From the IMG/VR virus record IMGVR_UViG_3300037119_001653, positions 1 through 22,012 of that record: a stretch of DNA of 22,012 bases; one strand, written 5' to 3'. The stretch is from a virus. The notes beneath the pieces are model-generated. The model searched no databases. It saw only the letters and a list, made by a program, of their open reading frames with translations, and was not told the origin of the DNA. Position numbers and translations under genes: made by a program. Of the stretch, positions 1 to 4,667 are shown piece after piece (position 1 is the stretch's first letter; every line of letters starts with the position of its first letter).

Positions 1-123
1 GATGGTCAACCGTTCGTATTCTCCGCCAGTCAGTGTTCTGGCTCGCTCAAATGCGGCAGCCATGAACTGCCCCGCAAAGTAATCCCGAATAGGGATACCC
101 TCTGCTGTGGTGTCATCTGCCAT
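1..123 (-). CDS. Small phage protein with RDYFAGQ motif, C-terminus cut by window edge
   Basis: Reading leftward from the ATG at 121-123 gives 41 residues beginning MADDTTAEGIPIRDYFAGQF and ending ...GGEYERLTI at the edge with no stop, so the gene continues outside the window. A purine-rich ribosome site (GGAAAGGA) lies about 8 bases before the ATG, just after the TAG stop of the 60-aa gene at 142-324. The segment IRDYFAGQFMAAAFERA resembles a common small phage protein family, known to me only as uncharacterised, that carries an (L/I)RDYFA motif near its start. Function is unknown. It appears to be the distal end of the leftward operon. The reading frame and start are well supported; family membership is from memory of the motif only. 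Confidence 0.7.
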   Translation of the reverse strand, partial: MADDTTAEGIPIRDYFAGQFMAAAFERARTLTGGEYERLTI

Positions 124-141
124 GTATCCATCCTTTCCGGT

Positions 142-324
142 CTAAGAACGGCTGTTGCGGTTTGCGCTGATCCAGCGTGGCGGCAACACCCTGATTGACA
201 CAACCGGCGTGCATGTGTCGCACGCACTAAACAAGCGATCGAGTTCCTCAACGCCGTACACGGTGCCGCCGCACTCGCACGTGCAGATGCGGCGTCCGTC
301 CGGCTTTTCCTTTTTCTTCGCCAT
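142..324 (-). CDS. Small Cys-rich protein, possible zinc ribbon (60 aa)
   Basis: A 60-residue basic protein starting MAKKKEKPDGRRICTCECGG. Cysteines at 14, 16 and 18 and a CDTC pair at 35-38 could hold one zinc ion; this is inferred from spacing, with no family recognised. The start is supported by the leader GGAAAGGAAAA a few bases upstream. The leader contains the same 14-base sequence (TAGACCGGAAAGGA) that precedes the next gene at 1-123. The gene lies between the 50-aa gene at 345-497 and the partial gene at the edge. No catalytic residues are evident. Small zinc-ribbon proteins in phage early operons are often regulators of host proteins, but nothing in this sequence identifies a target. 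Confidence 0.65.
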   Translation of the reverse strand: MAKKKEKPDGRRICTCECGGTVYGVEELDRLFSACDTCTPVVSIRVLPPRWISANRNSRS

Positions 325-344
325 CGGTATTTTTCCTTTCCGGT

Positions 345-497
345 CTATTTGCGTTCGTTGCGCTTAGGTCTGCGCCGTCTATTCCATGGTGCAACATGGA
401 AACGAAAGCCAAACTCATAGAGGCCGTAGATGTGCCGAACAAAGGGGCTCAACTTTGCCACCCTGTATCGCCAGTTTGGGCCGTATGCTGGGACCAT
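345..497 (-). CDS. Very small basic, aromatic-rich protein (50 aa)
   Basis: Translating leftward from the ATG at 495-497 gives 50 residues, starting MVPAYGPNWRYRVAKLSPFV and ending in a strongly basic tail (NRRRRPKRNERK), with a TAG stop at 345-347. The leader reads TAGACCGG, then AGGAAG six bases before the ATG, so a ribosome site is present. The same TAGACCGG sequence sits at the next two downstream gene boundaries. The composition (many Trp/Tyr/Phe and Arg/Lys, few Ala/Gly runs) is unlike random out-of-frame translation of GC-rich DNA. The gene fills almost exactly the space between the stop at 519 and the gene at 142-324. I recognise no family; a nucleic-acid-binding or small membrane-associated role is possible but not shown. 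Confidence 0.6.
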   Translation of the reverse strand: MVPAYGPNWRYRVAKLSPFVRHIYGLYEFGFRFHVAPWNRRRRPKRNERK

Positions 498-518
498 GTA
501 ACTTCCTATGCCGGTCTA

Positions 519-875
519 TTAAGGGGTCACCCGTCCCTCGACGCCGCGCGCCATGCGATCGCGGGTACGCGCGTGTAGCCAGTGCAGGGCCTCCTCGCAC
601 TTGGTCAGGGCGATCGCGTTCTCGCGGCACGCGAACGGGCCCGACTGAAACGAGCGCAGGCGATCGATGACGACGGCCAGCAGCGCTTCCTGCGTCACGC
701 CATTGACGCCGTGCTCGGGGATCGAGCCGTTCTGGAAGTAGAACCCCAGACTGTCGGTGCCGTCCATGTCAAAGATGTAGTGATAGTGCGCGCCGCCCGG
801 GCCCGGCGCTCCCATGACGCTGATCTCGATGCGGTCGCTGCCGGGGCTGGCGATGTGGTCGGTGAGTGTGCGCAT
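519..875 (-). CDS. Tad1/Acb2-like protein, candidate anti-CBASS/Thoeris cyclic-nucleotide sponge (118 aa)
   Basis: 118 residues. The N-terminal half (about 15-58) looks like beta strands (RIEISVMGAPGPGGAHYHY, then GFYFQNG). The C-terminal half (about 60-114) is helical and holds the hallmark FQSGPFACRENAIALTK (76-92) followed by EEALHWLHARTRDR (94-107) and RGVEG. This C-terminal signature is shared by a large family of phage proteins that I recall being assigned to the Acb2/Tad1 hairpin domain. Known members bind immune signalling nucleotides (gcADPR for Tad1; cyclic di- and trinucleotides for Acb2) and so block Thoeris or CBASS. The length also fits Tad1. The start abuts the preceding stop (TGAATG). 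Assignment is by remembered motif; nucleotide binding is inferred. An alternative is an uncharacterised relative that has lost sponge activity. Confidence 0.62.
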   Translation of the reverse strand: MRTLTDHIASPGSDRIEISVMGAPGPGGAHYHYIFDMDGTDSLGFYFQNGSIPEHGVNGVTQEALLAVVIDRLRSFQSGPFACRENAIALTKCEEALHWLHARTRDRMARGVEGRVTP

Positions 876-1085
876 TCAGGCTTCTCCGTTGTTGCATGGT
901 GACACGAACGCGTGGTCGGCCGCGGCCGGGTAGTCGGCAGCGAACGTCGGCGCGTGGATCTCTTCGCGCCAGCCGCACAGCGCGCACGGCAGGACGACGT
1001 CCATGCCGCGGTCATACGGCAGCGGATAGGCGGGCGGCTCGGGCGCGTCGAGCCAGCGCAGCACGCTCGCCCAGAATTTTCTCAT
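876..1085 (-). CDS. Hypothetical protein with one CxxC pair (69 aa)
   Basis: 69 residues beginning MRKFWASVLRWLDAPEPPAY. A CALCGW motif lies mid-protein (about 34-39), followed by a His/Asp-containing stretch and a late Cys, giving a possible single metal-binding site. The amphipathic, Trp-rich start could be a short helix but not a convincing membrane span. The ATG overlaps the stop of the gene at 1082-1366 by four bases (ATGA), and its own stop directly abuts the ATG of the Tad1/Acb2-like gene, so the three are probably translationally coupled. I do not recognise a family. Its position immediately before the candidate sponge gene may mean only shared transcription. Confidence 0.62.
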   Translation of the reverse strand: MRKFWASVLRWLDAPEPPAYPLPYDRGMDVVLPCALCGWREEIHAPTFAADYPAAADHAFVSPCNNGEA

Positions 1086-1366
1086 TTGCGCTTCCCTCTG
1101 ATTGCCTCGGTGATGCGCGCCTGATTGACGCGGAACACGTCGCCCATCATCTGCCGGGACGCATCAGGATGCTGGCGCTTATAGCGGCGGATGGTGGCCT
1201 GAAGAACCCGCGTTATCTTCTGCGATCTGACCGGCGTGCGATCGTAGGCGCGCCGGTACATCTCGCCCTCCAGCGATCGCAGCTTGCGCGCGATCGACAC
1301 CTTGCCCAGCTTGGCAAGCTTGCGCGCGACCTTGAGCAGCTCGCGGCGGACCTCGGGGATTGTCAT
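1082..1366 (-). CDS. Small basic protein with helix-turn-helix-like C-terminus (94 aa)
   Basis: 94 residues starting MTIPEVRRELLKVARKLAKL. This start is chosen over an upstream in-frame one because its ATG overlaps the stop of the preceding gene (ATGA), the pattern used by neighbouring genes, and because the upstream extension looks non-coding. The N-terminal half is a lysine/arginine-rich helix. The C-terminal part, HPDASRQMMGDVFRVNQARI followed by TEAIRGKR, fits a helix-turn-helix: a short helix, a turn, and a recognition helix with VNQxRxTEA. Similar segments (GVNxGRVSEAL) are common in phage and plasmid regulators. A DNA-binding role is inferred. It is one of three probable DNA-binding regulators in this operon. 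Confidence 0.68.
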   Translation of the reverse strand: MTIPEVRRELLKVARKLAKLGKVSIARKLRSLEGEMYRRAYDRTPVRSQKITRVLQATIRRYKRQHPDASRQMMGDVFRVNQARITEAIRGKRK

Positions 1367-1794
1367 GTGGCCTCCGGCTTGCGCTGCTTCCACTTGAACG
1401 GGAGATCGCCCTCCATGATCCACAGGTGCCGCATGCACTGGACGTCGACGAGGTCCTTGTCGGCCGGGAATATCTCGACCGCGTCGACGTCACCGTAGCC
1501 GCACTCGCGCTTGAGCCGCTGCATCTCGTCCCAAGTGATGCCGTCCATCCAGTAGCCGTCGTTGCGGATCTCCGCGCGATTGATGGTCAGGCGGCGCAGG
1601 TTGCCTTCGACAAACACCTGCACCAGAAACCTGTTCGATCGCCAGACGCCGATCAGAATAGCGCCATTGGAGCCCCGCTTCATCGGCGGCCATTCCTCGA
1701 CCGGCACCCGCTTGAGCACCTTGGGCCACTTGGCGTTGTCCCTCTTCAGCCGCGCGCGGGCGTCCTTTATTTCGCTCTGCGGGATTGTGCTCAT
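1363..1794 (-). CDS. DUF7694-like phage protein (143 aa)
   Basis: 143 residues from the ATG at 1792-1794, which overlaps the previous stop as ATGA; a longer in-frame version would run into the GcrA-like gene and is unlikely. Conserved-looking blocks are RVPVEEWPPM (about 29-38), VWRSNRFLVQVFVEGNLRRL (about 49-68), WDEMQRLKRECGYGDVDAVEIF, and MRHLWIM near the C-terminus. I recall this combination as typical of a widespread phage/prophage family now labelled DUF7694, whose function is unknown. No catalytic motif is visible. The protein looks compact and cytoplasmic, with alternating beta strands and a helix. Context among regulators suggests an early host-takeover or accessory role, but this is only positional. 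Confidence 0.75.
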   Translation of the reverse strand: MSTIPQSEIKDARARLKRDNAKWPKVLKRVPVEEWPPMKRGSNGAILIGVWRSNRFLVQVFVEGNLRRLTINRAEIRNDGYWMDGITWDEMQRLKRECGYGDVDAVEIFPADKDLVDVQCMRHLWIMEGDLPFKWKQRKPEAT

Positions 1795-2231
1795 GCGCGC
1801 ACCCGATTGTAGGCCATGCGGCAGTGGTCGGTGCAGTAGGGCATGCTGTCCTGCCTCGCCGCGCCACAGAACAACCAGACCGGCCGGCCGTCGTTCAGCG
1901 GCCACTTGCAGTCTGTCGGCAGGCCCTCGACCGGCGCACCGGGTATGCGCGCGGGCGCCGCCTCGATGGGCTTGTGGCGCCGGGGGCTGTCGTTGCGCTT
2001 GCGCCGGGGATCCGGCGCCGCCCGCTTCGGCGGCCCGACGCGTTCGCTGGCGCCGATCCGGCGCGATCGGCCGATCACCATGTTGCGGTTGATGCGCAGG
2101 CTGAACTCCTCCGACAGCATGTCGGCGATGCGCTTGCTGGAGAACACGTCCTTGACCAGCTCCCGCAGGCGCTCGTTGAGGCCGGGCGTGTCCCAGATGC
2201 TGTTGGTGCGCTGGTCGACTGTGCTGCTCAT
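1791..2231 (-). CDS. gcrA: GcrA-family cell-cycle regulator (146 aa)
   Basis: 146 residues from the ATG at 2229-2231, overlapping the upstream stop (ATGA). The N-terminal domain (about 17-62) has the GcrA helix-turn-helix pattern, with SSKRIADMLSEEF and INRNMVIGRSRRIG matching the usual SAxxIAxxLG...TRNAVIGKxHRLGL. A basic proline/arginine linker follows. The C-terminal domain carries CKWPLNDGRPVWLFCG (108-123) and PYCTDHCRMAY (131-141), with Cys108, 122, 133 and 137 likely holding zinc. In Caulobacter, GcrA binds sigma70-RNA polymerase and activates promoters bearing methylated GANTC sites. Here a phage copy may redirect host cell-cycle transcription. I found no GANTC in the three promoter regions examined, so any targets may be on the host chromosome. 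Family call is strong; role is inferred. Confidence 0.88.
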   Translation of the reverse strand: MSSTVDQRTNSIWDTPGLNERLRELVKDVFSSKRIADMLSEEFSLRINRNMVIGRSRRIGASERVGPPKRAAPDPRRKRNDSPRRHKPIEAAPARIPGAPVEGLPTDCKWPLNDGRPVWLFCGAARQDSMPYCTDHCRMAYNRVRA

Positions 2232-2455
2232 CGTTTCACCCGCCGCTTGGTGCCGCGCATTGCCCACAGTTCGGTGTCGGCGCTGAGCCCCATCTTTTTG
2301 AGGGCAACGGTCAGGGCCACGTAGGTCGCGGCCGGGAAGCGCTGCGCGGCCTTCCAGTTTGTCACGACCTTGCGATTGCTGTGCGTGATGGCGGCGACCC
2401 GCTGGTTGCCACCCAGCACCGAGATCACTGTATTGACCGACGTTAGTCTGCTCAT
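2228..2455 (-). CDS. Cro/YdaS-like helix-turn-helix regulator (75 aa)
   Basis: 75 residues from the ATG at 2453-2455, overlapping the previous stop (ATGA); the upstream in-frame extension lies inside the neighbouring gene and is rejected. The pattern NTVISVLGGNQRVAAITHSN (7-26) followed by RKVVTNWKAAQRFPAATYVA is typical of small phage Cro/YdaS-type repressors: a helix, the GGxxxVA turn helix, and a recognition helix with VTNWK, then FPxxTY. It is second in the leftward operon, next to the divergent promoter region, a sensible place for a regulator of the switch between the two directions. No paired CI-like repressor with a protease domain is present in the window. DNA targets are not known. 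Confidence 0.8.
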   Translation of the reverse strand: MSRLTSVNTVISVLGGNQRVAAITHSNRKVVTNWKAAQRFPAATYVALTVALKKMGLSADTELWAMRGTKRRVKR

Positions 2456-2853
2456 CGTGAGTTCATCCTTTCGACTGCTGCTGCTTTTTCGGTGAGTAAC
2501 AAGGCAAGCTCCAGCGCCGCCTCTGGCGGTATGGCCATCCACGCGACCGGCCCGCCGAACTCAAGGCGGATAAGGCGGCGCGTGCTGTCGATGCCGATGG
2601 CGACCTTCATGCCGCCTTGGTCGTCGGGGCTGATCTTTCCATCGGGGAAAGTCCCGGTCGGGCCGATCTCGCGCTTAGGCGGATCTGGCCGCATTCCTTT
2701 GTGAGCCATGAAGCGCACGAATGCGCGGGCAACGACGCCGTCCAGAAACACCTCGTTGGTGACGCTCACGCCGTTGCTGGCGTAGAGCCTGATCTGGAAA
2801 CCGTCGAACGACGCGTAGAGGCCGTCCCCAAGATATGTGTCCTCTTCGGCCAT
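2452..2853 (-). CDS. Two-part hypothetical phage protein (133 aa)
   Basis: 133 residues, first gene of the leftward operon. The ATG at 2851-2853 follows a clear ribosome site (AGGGAG, about 5 bases spacing). Two segments stand out. Residues 8-50 (GDGLYASFDGFQIRLYASNG and on) resemble a short beta-rich module seen at the start of many small phage proteins. Residues 80-125 (KVAIGIDSTRRLIRLEFGGP, then VAWMAIPPEAALELALLLTE) resemble a second small phage module around PVAWxAxPPExA. The two may be joined here as a fusion, separated by a charged proline-rich linker (about 55-78). Function is unknown for both. No membrane span or signal peptide. Confidence 0.72.
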   Translation of the reverse strand: MAEEDTYLGDGLYASFDGFQIRLYASNGVSVTNEVFLDGVVARAFVRFMAHKGMRPDPPKREIGPTGTFPDGKISPDDQGGMKVAIGIDSTRRLIRLEFGGPVAWMAIPPEAALELALLLTEKAAAVERMNSR

Positions 2854-2871
2854 TTTAACTCCCTGTTAATC

Positions 2872-2900
2872 TGGACCGGCCATACTTTCTGGACTATCCT
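2872..2900 (+). promoter_or_regulatory. Possible rightward promoter, overlapping the leftward one
   Basis: TGGACC (2872-2877), 17 bases, then TATCCT (2895-2900): four of six matches at each hexamer with ideal spacing. Transcription would start near 2907, just ahead of the AGGAGGG ribosome site at 2912-2918. It lies almost exactly over the leftward candidate on the opposite strand. Two copies of TCTGGAC (2870-2876 and 2888-2894) start 18 bases apart inside this element and could be a regulator site. Confidence 0.35.
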
Positions 2901-2910
2901 AGTTTGTCAA
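2882..2910 (-). promoter_or_regulatory. Probable leftward early promoter
   Basis: On the minus strand a perfect -35 hexamer TTGACA occupies 2910-2905. With a 17-base spacer, the -10 hexamer would be AAGTAT at 2887-2882, which matches the consensus at only three of six positions. It sits 30-60 bases upstream of the first leftward gene (start 2853) in the only intergenic gap available. A strong -35 with a poor -10 suggests a promoter that needs an activator, or a wrongly assigned -10. Confidence 0.45.
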
Positions 2911-2925
2911 CAGGAGGGAATAGCT

Positions 2926-3039
2926 GTGGATCCTTATTATTATGCGCTGCTGACCTTGGAGGTCGCGGTGCTATTCGTGATGATTGGCGCTTGCCTGTTC
3001 GCAAGCTTCTGGGGGGAGCGCGGCCATGACCATGACTAA
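2926..3039 (+). CDS. Single-span membrane microprotein (37 aa, GTG start)
   Basis: 37 residues beginning with GTG at 2926: VDPYYYALLTLEVAVLFVMI, then GACLFASFWGERGHDHD. The start is set by a near-ideal ribosome site, AGGAGGG at 2912-2918, seven bases upstream; no ATG lies at a sensible position. About residues 7-28 form one hydrophobic helix, with the charged GERGHDHD tail after it, suggesting an inner-membrane microprotein. Its end overlaps the start of the next gene by 14 bases. Small single-span proteins in phage early operons can be toxins or superinfection factors; nothing here identifies which. I recognise no family. Confidence 0.6.
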   Translation: MDPYYYALLTLEVAVLFVMIGACLFASFWGERGHDHD

Positions 3040-3274
3040 AATACCGGGCGTCAGGGACCGCGGTGACGTGCGGCCGGGCATGGCCTACTTTGCGGGCTCC
3101 GGCCCGCGGGGCGCGATCTGCGGCGGCTGCCAGCACAAGGGCTACCAGCACTTCGATGCCGTGCGCAGAAAGCTTGGCTGCGCGATGTTCCACAGGCTGA
3201 CCGGCAAGCACGGCCCGGCGATCAACGCGAGCTGGTCGGCCTGCAAATACTTCGAGGAGAGGCCCAAGGAATGA
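3026..3274 (+). CDS. Small Cys-containing hypothetical protein (82 aa)
   Basis: 82 residues from ATG 3026 (MTMTKIPGVRDRGDVRPGMA), preceded by GGGGAG at 3012-3017. A second ATG two codons later (3032) is also possible. The core has CGGCQHKGY, then a Cys about 20 residues later (KLGCAMFHRLTGKHG) and a further Cys (WSACKYFEE) near the end: four Cys plus His, a plausible single zinc-binding module similar to small phage CxxC...C...C proteins. It overlaps the genes on both sides (14 bases upstream, ATGA downstream), so the three are probably translated together. No function assigned. Confidence 0.68.
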   Translation: MTMTKIPGVRDRGDVRPGMAYFAGSGPRGAICGGCQHKGYQHFDAVRRKLGCAMFHRLTGKHGPAINASWSACKYFEERPKE

Positions 3275-3591
3275 TCAAGACCGAGGCTGCAATCCGCCAG
3301 CTGCGCAAGGAGCTTAACGACAAGGGCCGCTTCATCGAGGCGGGCTTTGTCAGCGACATGCTGTCTACGGCGCCGGACAACGTCAGCGACAGCCAGATCG
3401 CGATGGTGCGCTTCGCCTTTTTCACCGGGGCGCGGCACATGCTCGGCATGATAACCGACAGCGAAAACATGGCTGACGGCATGATCGACAAACTGGTAGA
3501 CGGCCTGCGGCGGGAGCTTTCCGAATACAGCCGGGAGCTGATCCGCCTGAGGGACGAGTATGAGCGGCGGGAGCAGGCGCGGCGGCAATAA
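3271..3591 (+). CDS. Hypothetical helical phage protein (106 aa)
   Basis: 106 residues whose ATG overlaps the previous stop (ATGA). Mostly alpha-helical, with a central segment QIAMVRFAFFTGARHMLGMI (about 42-61) and a long charged C-terminal helix (about 72-105), probably a coiled coil. The central segment resembles a recurrent small phage protein with an RxAFFAGAxHLF-like block that I know only as hypothetical. The hydrophobic centre has Arg and His and is not a clear membrane span. It is last in the first rightward unit; a strong promoter follows about 20 bases after its stop, so downstream genes can be expressed separately. Confidence 0.7.
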   Translation: MIKTEAAIRQLRKELNDKGRFIEAGFVSDMLSTAPDNVSDSQIAMVRFAFFTGARHMLGMITDSENMADGMIDKLVDGLRRELSEYSRELIRLRDEYERREQARRQ

Positions 3592-3600
3592 AAATGTGAT

Positions 3601-3634
3601 TAGGCCAGCTTGACAGGCCTGACACCTTGGCCTA
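3601..3634 (+). promoter_or_regulatory. Operator-like palindrome over the 3610-3638 promoter
   Basis: TAGGCCA at 3601-3607 is the exact reverse complement of TGGCCTA at 3628-3634. Between them is TGACAGGCCTGACA (3611-3624), closely related to TGTCAGGCTTGACA at the next promoter (4602-4615). The arms lie just upstream of the -35 and across the spacer and -10, the usual position for a repressor site. Confidence 0.55.
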
Positions 3635-3638
3635 TAAG
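3610..3638 (+). promoter_or_regulatory. Strong sigma70-type promoter
   Basis: TTGACA at 3610-3615 (six of six), a 17-base spacer, and TATAAG at 3633-3638 (five of six). It drives the gene starting at 3663 and perhaps beyond. It lies in a 71-base intergenic gap inside an otherwise overlapping gene array. The start of transcription would be near 3644-3646. Confidence 0.85.
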
Positions 3639-3662
3639 GGCTCATCACAACGGAGATGAGCC
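3639..3662 (+). repeat. Perfect 8-bp inverted repeat between the -10 and the start codon
   Basis: GGCTCATC (3639-3646) pairs with GATGAGCC (3655-3662), with an 8-base loop. The ribosome site GGAG (3652-3655) falls at the loop edge and the ATG begins the next base. If the transcript starts near 3645 most of the left arm is not transcribed, so a DNA operator is more likely than an RNA hairpin; a start a few bases earlier would allow an RNA switch. Confidence 0.5.
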
Positions 3663-4574
3663 ATGAACGCCCGCGACCCGAACGACTACTTCCCGCAAGA
3701 CGACCTCGACGCTCCCGCTGCCAGCCCGGTCCGCGCCGGCAAGGCCGGCTACATCGCCCCCGAGAAGATGTTCTCCGAGGGCTGCAAAAAGTGTCGCGGC
3801 ACGGGCCGCTACGGCAATTTCGGCATGTGCTTCGCCTGCAAGGGCGCCGGCAAGTTCACGTTCAAGACCTCGCCGGAGGCTCGCGCCAAGGCGCAGGATC
3901 GCGCCGTGGCCAAGCGTGAGAGCAAGGCGGTCGCCGATCGCGCGTGGCAGGCCGAGCACGCCGACGTGATCGCGTGGCTGCGCGCCGCGGCGCTGTCCAA
4001 CAGCCAGCGCAACGGCACCTTCACCTTCCCGACCGACCTGCTGGCCAAGCTTCACCAGTACGGCACGCTGACCGATGGCCAGCTCGGCGCCGTGCGCAAG
4101 CTGATGGCGCGCGACGTCGAGCGCGCCGCGGCCCGCGTTGTCGAGCGCGCCGAGCGCGAGGCCTCGGCGCCGGTCGTCGACGCGGCTGGTGTCGATCGCC
4201 TCAAGGCAGCGTTCGATCAGGCGGCGGCCTACACGGCAGCCAAGGCCAAGGGCCTGACAGTGCGCTCGCCCAAGCTGACGATCGGCGGCATCACGATCAG
4301 CCCCGCCAAGGCCCACAGCAAAAATCCGGGCGCGCTCTACGTCAAGGCGGGCGAGACGTATCTCGGCAAGATCGCGGGCGGCCGCTTCGTTGCCATGCGC
4401 GAGTGCACCCCGGAGCAGCAGGCGCAGGTTCTCAAGTTCGTCGAGAGCCCCGCCGACGCGGCCAAGGTCTACGGGCAGGAGACTGGCGTGTGCTGCGTCT
4501 GCAACGCGACGCTGCGCTCCGAGTGGCGGCTGCGCGGCATCGGCCCGATCTGCGCCGAAAAATTCGGCTGGTGA
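3663..4574 (+). CDS. DUF6011-like protein with two Cys zinc motifs (303 aa)
   Basis: 303 residues. Near the N-terminus CKKCRGTGRY and CFACKGAGKF (Cys41, 44, 56, 59) form one DnaJ-type zinc finger (CxxCxGxG twice). The middle is a long charged helical region (about 65-190) with many Ala/Glu/Arg/Lys. The C-terminus holds CCVCNATLRSEWRLRGIGPI followed by CAEKF (277-301), the pattern I recall as DUF6011 in phage proteins. The ATG follows GGAG by seven bases. Zinc binding and a nucleic-acid-related or chaperone-like role are inferred; no enzymatic motif is visible. As first gene behind a very strong promoter it is probably made early and in quantity. A segment around 205-265 (LTIGGITISPAKAHSKNPGA, then YLGKI) looks like a separate small beta domain seen in similar proteins. 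Confidence 0.78.
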   Translation: MNARDPNDYFPQDDLDAPAASPVRAGKAGYIAPEKMFSEGCKKCRGTGRYGNFGMCFACKGAGKFTFKTSPEARAKAQDRAVAKRESKAVADRAWQAEHADVIAWLRAAALSNSQRNGTFTFPTDLLAKLHQYGTLTDGQLGAVRKLMARDVERAAARVVERAEREASAPVVDAAGVDRLKAAFDQAAAYTAAKAKGLTVRSPKLTIGGITISPAKAHSKNPGALYVKAGETYLGKIAGGRFVAMRECTPEQQAQVLKFVESPADAAKVYGQETGVCCVCNATLRSEWRLRGIGPICAEKFGW

Positions 4575-4593
4575 GGTCCTAGTAATCAGGATG

Positions 4594-4623
4594 GGCCACC
4601 GTGTCAGGCTTGACATGGTGGCC
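4594..4623 (+). promoter_or_regulatory. Operator-like 30-bp palindrome over the 4610-4638 promoter
   Basis: GGCCACCGTGTCA (4594-4606) and TGACATGGTGGCC (4611-4623) are inverted repeats matching at 12 of 13 positions, separated by four bases. The right arm contains the TGACA of the -35 hexamer, so a bound protein would block RNA polymerase. The inner half, TGTCAGGCTTGACA, is nearly shared with the promoter at 3610-3638. Confidence 0.65.
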
Positions 4624-4638
4624 TATCCATTTTATAAT
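4610..4638 (+). promoter_or_regulatory. Consensus sigma70-type promoter
   Basis: TTGACA at 4610-4615 and TATAAT at 4633-4638 with a 17-base spacer: a full consensus match. It reads into the 64-aa gene at 4668 and the overlapping genes behind it. The predicted leader includes TTCATCACAGAGGAGA, similar to CTCATCACAACGGAGA downstream of the previous promoter. Confidence 0.9.
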
Positions 4639-4667
4639 GCTTCTGTTCATCACAGAGGAGAAGACCG

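Noticed and set aside
396-578. 60-codon plus-strand frame starting METKAKLIEAVDVPNKGAQL
   Set aside because: It looks partly protein-like but has no ribosome site, and its last third is antisense to the Tad1/Acb2-like gene; the minus-strand 50-aa frame with a ribosome site fits better.
3645-4616. Long open frame (323 codons) on the minus strand opposite the DUF6011-like gene
   Set aside because: Low-complexity Ala/Arg/Leu translation, spans the strong plus-strand promoter, and has no ribosome site; it mirrors the real gene.
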